DNA of 64,000 nt from contig JACJYB010000010.1 in assembly GCA_020636355.1 (NCBI GenBank), positions 104,708 through 168,707 on the forward strand, read 5' to 3'. Below the pieces are notes generated by a model, which did not search any database, had not been told where the DNA came from, and saw only the letters and a program-made list of their open reading frames with translations. Below, piece after piece: positions 43,473-50,872 of the stretch. The first letter of the stretch is position 1; each line of letters starts with the position of its first letter. The position numbers and the translations under genes are program-made. The stretch is from Lewinellaceae bacterium (GTDB taxonomy: Bacteria > Bacteroidota > Bacteroidia > Chitinophagales > Saprospiraceae).

Positions 43473-43518
43473 GTCGTCATTTATCGACAAATATACGTGT
43501 CGTTATTTATCGACGCAA
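43473..43518 (-). promoter_or_regulatory. arsR promoter with twin operators
   Basis: On the minus strand, TTG (43518-43516), a 20-nt spacer and TATATTTG (43495-43488) match the Bacteroidota -33/-7 promoter exactly. Two copies of GTCGTYATTTATCGAC lie at 43499-43514, between -33 and -7, and at 43473-43488, just after -7; their starts are 26 bp apart. Both have GTCG...CGAC outer arms, a partial dyad. This is the layout of an autorepressed gene. Confidence 0.85.
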
Positions 43519-43541
43519 GAAGTCGGCTGCTTAGGCTTCGC

Positions 43542-44441
43542 TTACTGAACCAATTGTTTTAATAAATCTTCAATATTACCCGGAGTCGACATGATCTTGG
43601 TAAAGGTTCCCATGGTCAGATCAGGGAATGAAAGGGCTATCCGGTACCGGCCATGCAGCATATGTACCTCATTATTCGTGACCAGCAGTTCATAGGGAAG
43701 AAAAGCCGTATGTTTTGGCGTGCCAATGTCGATCACTGGTAAAAAGGTTGCTTCTCCATCATCACCGGAAAGCGCAAATCCATATAAGGTCAGATTTTTA
43801 CCGGAAATGGTGACCTTGTAAACCAGTTTGACATCGGGGACACCTTGTTTGATGGATGTTTCAATTTTATTGATGGCCTCCTGGTAGCTGCCAAAAGATT
43901 TCAGTATTTCCGTATCATCGAAATAAGGCATTCCCATCATGTAATGGTATTTCTGGAGCTGGGCTGGGGACAGCCCTTTTTTGGAGCCAAACGCTGAACC
44001 AACATAAGTGCCGGTTGCTGACAGGGCGGTTTTCAGTTTGCCGTCAAAAGCCGTATAATCAGCGGCTACCTTCCCGTAATCCCCTCTGAAATAGGCATTA
44101 CCCCAGTAAGCCGGATTCGTATAGGTGACCTTGGAAACGCCATTTTCCCGGGTAATCGCAATCCGCAGCGCAGCCGCAAAACCGGTCAATCCACCGACTT
44201 CCCGTACGGCATGCTGCAATTCCGGGGAGGTGACGACCAGAATCCACCGGTTGTTGTCACCGGCCGGTTGATATTGACCGGCAACAGAAATACCCTGTGC
44301 CTCAAGATTGGTTTGGATGGCGCCTTTTAAGGCCGAAATAGGCTCACTGCTTTCAATAGCCAGTATATAGGGTTTTAAATTTTGTGTGAAGAGCAAAGTG
44401 GTCGAGAAGAGCAGGAGGATCAATAGCCTTATGGATTTCAT
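43542..44441 (-). CDS. Exported protein of unknown function
   Basis: A 299-residue protein with a cleavable signal peptide (about 1-20, ending LLFTQ). Two similar alpha/beta halves are suggested: AIQTNLEAQGISVAGQY with VVTSPELQHAVREVGGL, and SYQEAINKIETSIKQGVP with VYKVTISGKNLTLYGFAL. This layout somewhat resembles DUF302-like proteins, but I cannot assign it with confidence. No catalytic motif. It lies between the ArsR gene and the 22-bp repeat array, with no operon partner. Confidence 0.65.
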   Translation of the reverse strand: MKSIRLLILLLFSTTLLFTQNLKPYILAIESSEPISALKGAIQTNLEAQGISVAGQYQPAGDNNRWILVVTSPELQHAVREVGGLTGFAAALRIAITRENGVSKVTYTNPAYWGNAYFRGDYGKVAADYTAFDGKLKTALSATGTYVGSAFGSKKGLSPAQLQKYHYMMGMPYFDDTEILKSFGSYQEAINKIETSIKQGVPDVKLVYKVTISGKNLTLYGFALSGDDGEATFLPVIDIGTPKHTAFLPYELLVTNNEVHMLHGRYRIALSFPDLTMGTFTKIMSTPGNIEDLLKQLVQ

Positions 44442-44685
44442 AGTTCCCGTTTTAGAGGTACAATAAGGACTTGGTATGCAAAGACTTGGGTGAGGTGCAT
44501 ACCTGATTGAATGACCAGGTTAGGGCCTTTCAACGAGGATGCATGGCAGGTCAAAATTAACGACTGTCTTGTTTTATCCGGATACGGAAGTCATTCCGGT
44601 AAATGATGTGTATCGGTTTTTTTGCAGAGTCATGGCAAATCCGATGACCCTGTATAGCAGAAGTCGAAATATAAAACGTCAGACA
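44442..44685. other. Gap with no recognised gene
   Basis: Unassigned 244 bp between the exported-protein start and the repeat array. It should contain the leftward gene's promoter. No clear promoter pair or hairpin was found. Confidence 0.5.
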
Positions 44686-44805
44686 GAGTCGAATGTCAGT
44701 CTGAGCGGAGTCGAATGTCAGGCTGAGCGGGGCCGAATGTCAAACTATGCGGAGTCGAATGTCAGACTATGCGGAGTCGAATGTCAGGCTGAGCGGAGTC
44801 GAAGC
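44686..44805. repeat. 22-bp direct repeat array (five full units plus partial)
   Basis: Five contiguous 22-bp units begin at 44686, 44708, 44730, 44752 and 44774, with a partial sixth from 44796. Each contains the word GTCGAATGTCAGNCTGAGCG or a close variant; units 3 and 4 read ACTATGCG in place of GCTGAGCG. The word GCTGAGCGGAGTCGAA is a common dispersed repeat in Bacteroidota genomes. The array ends directly at the stop codon of the GH92 gene. Confidence 0.88.
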
Positions 44806-47124
44806 CTACTTCGGTGCAGCACCCATCGTAAAAATTAGGTCTCCTCCTTCCATCAGTGCACTGTGGTGAATCTGGTTGTTGATTAGCTCCTTTCCATTCA
44901 TCGTTACCTTCCGGACATAAATGTTTTCCGGGGCTTGATTTTCAGCAATTATCCGGAGCGTCTTTTGATGATCAAGATGTACAATGGCTTCTTTGATCAG
45001 CGGGCTGCCCAGCGCATAAACGTCTGAGCCAGGTGTCACCGGATAAAATCCCAGGCTGCTGAATAGATACCAGGCGCTCATCTGGCCGGCGTCATCATTG
45101 CCGCATAGACCATTAACATTTGGGGCATACATCGCATTGAGGATCATACGTACCCTTTCCTGGGTTTTTTCAGGATGTCCGGTCCAATTGTACAGATATG
45201 CGATATGGTGGCCGGGTTCATTACCGTGTACGTAGTTGCCGATGATCCCATCGCGGGTGATGTCTTCATTTTTTTCAATGTACTCGTCGGCGATATCCAT
45301 CGTAAACAGCGAGTCGAGATGTAAAGCAAACCGCTCTTTGCCGCCCATCATTTCAATCATTGCATCGAGGTCCTGCGGGACGTACAAACCATAATTCCAG
45401 GCATTGCCCTCGATAAATCCCTGCCCATGCGTATCCATAGGGTCAAAATCCTTTCTAAAAGTTCCGTCAGTTAATTTGGGACTCATGAATCCTGTCGTCG
45501 GATTAAATACATTCCGGAAATATTCGGACCGTTCGTTGAAAGCCTTTTCAGTCGCCGGATCGCCCGCGCGCTTAGCCAATTGGGCGATACACCAGTCGTC
45601 ATAGGCGTATTCGAGTGTTTTGGTGACCGAATATGGGCTTTTATCTTCGGGTACATAATGGTAGTCCAGATAATCGCCCAACCCTGCAAAATACCGGACT
45701 CCAGCTGTACTTACGGAAGCTTTCAACGCCCTGTTCAAATCAAAATCTCCTACTTGCTTCACCGCGGCATCAGCAATAACCGAAACGGCATGATATCCGG
45801 TCATACACCAGTTTTCATTGGCATAGTGGCTCCAGACCGGAAGCATATGATGGACACTTTGCTCCTGATGCGCCAGCATGCTTTTGATCATGTCGTTATT
45901 TCGTTGCGGTTGTATGAGATTAAACAAAGGGTGGAGGGCACGGTAGGTGTCCCAAAGTGAAAAAATGGTGTAGTTTGTAAATCCGTCGGAGGTGTGGATA
46001 TTCTGATCCAGTCCACGGTATTGGCCATCCACATCTTCATAGAGTACCGGAGACAAACTGGCATGGTACAAGGCGGTATAAAAATTGATTTTGTCGCCCT
46101 CCGTCAAAGTGGTCGCTTCGATCTTAGCCAGTTCATGGTTCCATTTCTGCCGGGTTTCTTCGCGGATCTGGCTGAAATTCCAGTGTGGTACCTCGGCTTG
46201 CAGGTTCTTTTGGGCTCCTTCCGTACTGACCGGTGATAAAGCCATTTTAATTTCAAGCACTTCACCGGCAGCCATATCAAAGTCAAAATAAGCCCGCAGG
46301 TTATGGCCGGCCATTTCCGGAAAGTTTTCAGTTTGATCAAATTGCCGGTAAAAGCCGTCGTAGATGACCTTGTCGTATTTTTTATGCCCGTAGTGCTTGA
46401 ATGGTTTCGAGAATTGCATGGCAAAATATTCCATTCGTGTTCGAGCCCATCCCTTGGTCTGCCGGTAGCCGGTTACCAGTGAATCATTCTCCACCCGGAT
46501 AAAGGTCCATACATTTTTATTGTCGTGATAATACACATCGTAAACCATATCCAGAATTATGTGGGCATCACGGCTCTCGGGGAACGTATACCGGTGATAC
46601 CCGACCCGGTCGCTGGCCGTAATTTCGGCATGGATGCCGTAGCTTTTCAGATCTACCGCATAATAGCCCGGCGATGCTTCTTCCTGATCGTGGGCAAACA
46701 CCGAATAAAATCCCTTGCCTCCATCCGATGTTTCCATGGGGTCCAAAACCAAAGGTCCGGTGGTAGGCATCACCAGAAAGTCGCCCAGGTCCGAGTGACC
46801 TGTCCCGCTGAAATTAGTATGTGCGAATCCAATGATGGTGGAATCCTGGTACTGATAGCCTGCACAATATTCGTAGGTTTCTTTGTTGTAACTCCCATCC
46901 TCCAGGTACATGGGTTGAAAATTGGTTTGCGGACTTAATTGTACCATCCCGAACGGGGCAGTCGCTCCTGGAAAAACATGGCCCATTTTGCTGGTACCGA
47001 TACGCGGGTTAACGAATTGCGTATAATCTTCCGTTGGGCTTACTGCAGGAGTTTCGGGTTGACCCATATCGGAGCAGGAGGAAAAAAAGAGGGCTGTAAG
47101 AATGGAAACAACAAATGGTCTCAT
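44806..47124 (-). CDS. GH92-family alpha-mannosidase lipoprotein
   Basis: Read from ATG 47124 (772 residues), the protein begins with a lipoprotein signal (MRPFVVSILTALFFSSC, Cys 17); the longer frame to 47232 would bury it. GH92 hallmarks: VNPRIGTSKMGHVFPGATAP, YTIFSLWDTYRALHPL, GNEPGHHIAYLYNWTGHP and NDDAGQMSAWYLFSSLGFYP. GH92 enzymes are Ca2+-dependent exo-alpha-mannosidases acting on N-glycans or yeast mannan. It lies beside a GH18 enzyme of the endo-glucosaminidase-like type, so host or environmental N-glycan use is a sensible suggestion, though no SusC/D genes are here. Confidence 0.93.
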   Translation of the reverse strand: MRPFVVSILTALFFSSCSDMGQPETPAVSPTEDYTQFVNPRIGTSKMGHVFPGATAPFGMVQLSPQTNFQPMYLEDGSYNKETYEYCAGYQYQDSTIIGFAHTNFSGTGHSDLGDFLVMPTTGPLVLDPMETSDGGKGFYSVFAHDQEEASPGYYAVDLKSYGIHAEITASDRVGYHRYTFPESRDAHIILDMVYDVYYHDNKNVWTFIRVENDSLVTGYRQTKGWARTRMEYFAMQFSKPFKHYGHKKYDKVIYDGFYRQFDQTENFPEMAGHNLRAYFDFDMAAGEVLEIKMALSPVSTEGAQKNLQAEVPHWNFSQIREETRQKWNHELAKIEATTLTEGDKINFYTALYHASLSPVLYEDVDGQYRGLDQNIHTSDGFTNYTIFSLWDTYRALHPLFNLIQPQRNNDMIKSMLAHQEQSVHHMLPVWSHYANENWCMTGYHAVSVIADAAVKQVGDFDLNRALKASVSTAGVRYFAGLGDYLDYHYVPEDKSPYSVTKTLEYAYDDWCIAQLAKRAGDPATEKAFNERSEYFRNVFNPTTGFMSPKLTDGTFRKDFDPMDTHGQGFIEGNAWNYGLYVPQDLDAMIEMMGGKERFALHLDSLFTMDIADEYIEKNEDITRDGIIGNYVHGNEPGHHIAYLYNWTGHPEKTQERVRMILNAMYAPNVNGLCGNDDAGQMSAWYLFSSLGFYPVTPGSDVYALGSPLIKEAIVHLDHQKTLRIIAENQAPENIYVRKVTMNGKELINNQIHHSALMEGGDLIFTMGAAPK

Positions 47125-47244
47125 GGCGATGGAACAATCTATGGTTGTGGAATGGAGTCCAAAATAGTGATTTACCCTCTTTTTTAGACGTTCGATTTGT
47201 AGGGGCATACATCCTTTGAAGGAAGACGACACCTGAATTCGACT

Positions 47245-48447
47245 TCAAAGTTTAAGTATGGTAAATGTGCGCTTCAGTGAACCGCTCTCCACGATGACGA
47301 AATAAGTACCTTTCGGATAGAGGCTTAAATCCACGGATAATTCTGATTGCTGCATGTAATGGGATGTCCTAAGGAAGCGTAATGATTGGGAATATAAGGT
47401 GATTTTCAGGTTCTTCGGATCTTCCATTTTAATCTGCAAAACATCATTAGCCGGGTTGGGATAGAGCGTGATCTTCGAGACATCAGTCGCAGTGTAGTTA
47501 GAGGTAAGATTAAAAGCAGAGATCGTTTCAGCGATACGCCGGAGCAGGGATAGGGATCCGGCCTGGTCTTGTCCGATTTCCCAGATCATAACCCCGCCGG
47601 TCTCGTGAAGTGCCAGCTTGGTTTTATCGGTAATGGTAGGTAGACCGTTGTAATAGATGGCTCCGACCTGGTCGGTCTGAGCATAAGCGCTGTCCCGGGT
47701 TACCATATCGCCATAGGTGACCGAAACGATGTGATCCGAGTTTGTAAAATCGTAACCATAAAAGGGTACTCCCAGGGTCATCCTGTCTTTGGTTAAACCT
47801 TGCTGGGCCCAGTAGTCGATGGAGCTGACGGCATACGAATAGGGTGAATGGGGGCCCGGATCATTGGGTGTCCATGGACCGGTGAGATCATACACCATCA
47901 GATTGATCCAGTCAAATGCGGCAAGGGCTTCGGAGGTGATCTGCGGATAGCGATATCCACCGGGCAAGGCGGCTGTCAGCTTGAAACCGTGGTGCGCAAG
48001 GGAATCTTTTAACGCCACCACGAACCCACTGTAATCATCGTTGACGTTATCCCATTCCAGGTCCACATCGACGCCCTGGAGCTGGTGCTGATAAACATAA
48101 CGGATGATGCCGTGGATGAATGCCGGGCGGCCGTCCGGAGTAATCCGGTCTTGCCAGTCGGCAAGTTGTGCCGAGGCGCCGGCCAGTGAGATAAAAACTT
48201 CAACGTTTTCGGTATGGGCTTTCTTGATGACCTCATCTATGGAGACTCCATCGGTCATCAGGTTTCCTTCCATATCCGGATTGGCGAAAGCAATATTCAG
48301 GTGCGTAAGATGGTCCAGCCGGATGGACTCTATTGTTTCAAAATGATCTGTCAACAGGTAACCGACGGTTTTAAAGGGTTGCGCTGATAAAGTGGAGACC
48401 GTACAGAACGCGAGGCAAAGGATTATGATGTTTCGGATAAAAGTCAT
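47245..48447 (-). CDS. GH18-family glycosidase with T9SS sorting domain
   Basis: Read from ATG 48447 (400 residues); the ORF extends to 48486 without a better signal. Signal peptide about 1-22 (CLAFCTVSTLSAQ). The GH18 catalytic strand is GVDVDLEWD with acid E131; INLMVYDL gives the Tyr-Asp of the family. GH18 includes chitinases and endo-beta-N-acetylglucosaminidases; this short form with VSIDEVIKKAHTENVEVFIS is like the latter or a small chitinase. The C-terminus (LYPNPANDVLQIK and LYPKGTYFVIVES) is a type A T9SS sorting domain. It is on the same strand as GH92. Confidence 0.9.
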   Translation of the reverse strand: MTFIRNIIILCLAFCTVSTLSAQPFKTVGYLLTDHFETIESIRLDHLTHLNIAFANPDMEGNLMTDGVSIDEVIKKAHTENVEVFISLAGASAQLADWQDRITPDGRPAFIHGIIRYVYQHQLQGVDVDLEWDNVNDDYSGFVVALKDSLAHHGFKLTAALPGGYRYPQITSEALAAFDWINLMVYDLTGPWTPNDPGPHSPYSYAVSSIDYWAQQGLTKDRMTLGVPFYGYDFTNSDHIVSVTYGDMVTRDSAYAQTDQVGAIYYNGLPTITDKTKLALHETGGVMIWEIGQDQAGSLSLLRRIAETISAFNLTSNYTATDVSKITLYPNPANDVLQIKMEDPKNLKITLYSQSLRFLRTSHYMQQSELSVDLSLYPKGTYFVIVESGSLKRTFTILKL

Positions 48448-48599
48448 GAGTTTAAATACATGGCTTAAATGCAACCAGTAAGCCATAAAGCTATTGAATT
48501 AACAGCAATACCTCAGCATGATCTCAAAGCCGTTGCTTGCACGCAGGGCCCAGATGGTATGGCCATGCGAACGCATCATTCTATCACTTCATTTACTTC

Positions 48600-49250
48600 T
48601 TAGAGTAATAATAGTCCGGCGATATAATAAACGGTGGTGGCTAACAGGGGCACCCTGAAATTGTCGTTAAAAGGCTTGTCCATAATTTCAGCGGCTGCCG
48701 CAAAAAATACCGTCAGGCTGGCAATCCCGAAGTTCGTGTCCGGGAAAAGTAGCATGGTCATCATGCCCGCAACAAAAAATGCCAGTGACCCTTCTACGGT
48801 CTTTTGACTTCCGGGCCAAAAGTGCCTGCCAATCCATTTGCCGATAACAGCAGCCATGGCATCACCAATAAGAAACATGATGTAGCAGGCGATCACGATA
48901 TTTTTCGGGAACAGGATGATCAACAGCGCCAATGACCACAGTACCCAGGTTGCTCCCACGAAATGGATGCGATTGCCAGTACTTGCTAATTCTTCCTGTC
49001 TCATCAGAAATGAAAACTTTTTTTGAAGAGCCAGAGCGAGAGGATTGGAGTGGATCCGTAGCCATTCAAACAGACCGGCCAGGACGGAGAGGGCTATGAA
49101 AAATCCAATAATGACCGGTCTGGAAAAGGATTGGTACAGGACCAACAGCAAAAGGGCCATCAGCAAGTGGATGGCCTTGCGTTGCAACTCAGCTTTAATC
49201 GGCAATCTTGTTTTCAAGTTATATGGCTTGATGGTACCGGATAAATTCAC
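48600..49250 (-). CDS. Polyprenol/diacylglycerol kinase-family membrane protein (SEC59/DGK1/VTE5-like)
   Basis: A 216-residue integral membrane protein, about seven helices. The cytidine-nucleotide-type kinase motif is IGDAMAAVIGKWIGRHFW followed by QKTVEGSLAFF, as in dolichol/phytol kinases that use CTP. The start is GTG at 49250; TTG at 49217 is an alternative, favoured by the paralogue, which has a stop in the intervening codons. The first two thirds and the leader are duplicated at 50299-50776. The substrate, a polyprenol or lipid alcohol, is inferred from the family. Confidence 0.83.
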   Translation of the reverse strand: MNLSGTIKPYNLKTRLPIKAELQRKAIHLLMALLLLVLYQSFSRPVIIGFFIALSVLAGLFEWLRIHSNPLALALQKKFSFLMRQEELASTGNRIHFVGATWVLWSLALLIILFPKNIVIACYIMFLIGDAMAAVIGKWIGRHFWPGSQKTVEGSLAFFVAGMMTMLLFPDTNFGIASLTVFFAAAAEIMDKPFNDNFRVPLLATTVYYIAGLLLL

Positions 49251-49299
49251 CCGGAAAATACGGCTTGAAATGGATAATCGGTCAATTTTAATTTAATTC
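48823..49299. repeat. Direct duplication, copy 1 (inside the kinase gene and leader)
   Basis: About 477 bp nearly identical to 50299-50776 (offset 1476-1477). It covers the 5' two thirds of the kinase gene, its leader, and the last codons of the upstream DUF6090 gene. Differences are scattered point changes plus one inserted A near the right end. Confidence 0.88.
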
Positions 49300-50085
49300 A
49301 AGATTTATCAATTCCATGATGTTATTCATGATATCATGGATGCCATTGGACTGTGCATTGAGGTAAGCAAGATGACTGATGGCGGCCGCCATATGATTTT
49401 CCAACTTTTTGATCACTTGTACATCAGGTTGTTGCATATTTATAGATGAATTTCCGATTTCATTGTTATAACGATATTTTTCATCGATCAAAGGATAACT
49501 TATATCGCTAAGCAGGATACGGTTATTGATAATATTTCGGTAATTAAAGTGTTCATAAAGAAAAGGTCTTAATTCATTGTAATTAAAATCCCTGTAATTG
49601 TTTTCAGTTTCTTTATAATCCGTTATGATGCCTTCCCAATTGGAAAGCATATTGTTTAAAGAGTCATTTTGGATCAAAGAAAGTTTGCCCGCCTGGATCA
49701 GTTGGCTCATGATGCCGTTGACCGGATCAAAGGTAAAGACAGAGATAGCGGTCCCAAGTAGACTATCCAGTTTGGTCTCATTCTGCGTGAGTTGTTTTGC
49801 ATCAATTAACTGAATGATATTCAATATCGAAATAAGTTCATTATTTCTTCGAGTTATTTTTTCCAACAGCTGCTTGTCGTTAAGCTGAAATTCATTATTG
49901 ACCTGTTCCAGCAATTTTCTTTCTTCGTTTCGCTCGATTCGATCGGTATTCCAGTTATTGACCTGTAAAGCAATCAGAATGCCGATTACCACCAGAATAA
50001 TTTCTCCGATGGCATATTTCAGGTATTTGACAAACTTGTTGTCAACCAGGTATCGACGTCTCGTATTTCCGAAAATTTTTATCAA
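49288..50085 (-). CDS. DUF6090-family protein
   Basis: A 265-residue protein starting at a TTG (50085). The start is supported by family resemblance: MIKIFGNTRRR then KYLKYAIGEIILVVIGILIA and LQVNNWN, the N-terminal signature of Bacteroidota DUF6090 proteins, with one membrane helix at about 28-45. The rest is A+T-rich, helical and poorly conserved (QLNDKQLLEKITRRNNELIS). Function unknown. It is flanked by the two copies of the kinase-gene duplication, which suggests that it arrived with a rearrangement. Confidence 0.8.
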   Translation of the reverse strand: MIKIFGNTRRRYLVDNKFVKYLKYAIGEIILVVIGILIALQVNNWNTDRIERNEERKLLEQVNNEFQLNDKQLLEKITRRNNELISILNIIQLIDAKQLTQNETKLDSLLGTAISVFTFDPVNGIMSQLIQAGKLSLIQNDSLNNMLSNWEGIITDYKETENNYRDFNYNELRPFLYEHFNYRNIINNRILLSDISYPLIDEKYRYNNEIGNSSINMQQPDVQVIKKLENHMAAAISHLAYLNAQSNGIHDIMNNIMELINLELN

Positions 50086-50124
50086 GCTTCAATTATTATA
50101 TTGAAAGGCAATGAAAGTATATGA

Positions 50125-50361
50125 CAACTTCCTGCTGTATTTCACCAGCGATTTAGGAAGGCCTACGCAACATCGGTTTTTATCCATCAAATTGCTGCTA
50201 ATGTTCTTGAAGAAAGTTACCATTTCAAGGATAAACGTTTCATGGTTTTGGATACACTTCTAAAATTAAAATTATCCACTGGTATTTCCTATGCCAATTG
50301 CCTCTCCGTCCATTTGCCGATAACAGCAGCCATGGCATCACCAATAAGAAACATGATGTAG
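50125..50361 (+). other. Open frame without start codon between the duplication and DUF6090 gene
   Basis: The frame is open from 50125 to a TAG at 50359-50361 with no early start codon. It reads HQIAANVLEESYHFKDKRFM and LDTLLKLKLSTGISYAN, which looks like a decayed C-terminal gene fragment, then runs into the duplication on the antisense strand. No family is recognised. It may be a remnant of the segment that was inserted or lost here. Confidence 0.25.
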
Positions 50362-50693
50362 CAGGCGATCATGATATTTTTCGGGAACAGGATGATCAAA
50401 AGCGCCAATGACCACTGTACCCAGGTTGCTCCCACGAAATGGATGCGATTGCCAGTACTTGCTAATTCTTCCTGTCTCATCAGAAATGAAAACTTTTTTT
50501 GAAGAGCCAGAGCGAGAGGATTGGAGTGGATCCGTAGCCATTCAAACAGACCGGCCAGGACGGAGAGGGCTATGAAAAATCCAAAAATGACCGGTCTGGA
50601 AAAAGATTGGTACAGGACTAACAGCAAAAGGGCCATCAGCAAGTGGATGGCCTTGCGTTGCAACTCAGCTTTAATCGGCAATCTTGTTTTCAA
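50289..50693 (-). pseudogene. Truncated second copy of the polyprenol-kinase-like gene
   Basis: Reads the first about 122 residues of the 48600-49250 protein with a few changes (IIGFF to IFGFF, VLWSL to VQWSL, NIVIA to NIMIA) and ends in an unrelated tail right after the GDAMAAVIGKW motif (TERQLA, stop). It therefore lacks the QKTVEG part of the active site and the last three helices. The sequence upstream of TTG 50693 has a TAA where the other copy reads TTA. Probably non-functional. Confidence 0.85.
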
Positions 50694-50776
50694 GTTATAT
50701 GTCTTGATGGTCCCGGATTATTTCAACTGGAAAATATAGCTTGAAAATGGATATTCGATCAATTTGAATTTAATTC
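50299..50776. repeat. Direct duplication, copy 2
   Basis: Partner of 48823-49299, same orientation. The two copies bracket a segment of about 1 kb (49300-50298) that encodes DUF6090 and the start-less open frame. The stop codon of the DUF6090 end in copy 1 reads TCA in this copy. Confidence 0.88.
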
Positions 50777-50872
50777 TTGGTATAGATTGTACGCCACAAA
50801 GTATAACCAATTGTGCCGGAATAGATCATTGGATGCATGAATCCGGCAGGAAATACCTTTCGTTGTGGAGGG

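Noticed and set aside
44539..44838. Open frame across the 22-bp array (plus strand)
   Set aside because: It translates the repeat and runs into the antisense of the GH92 gene.
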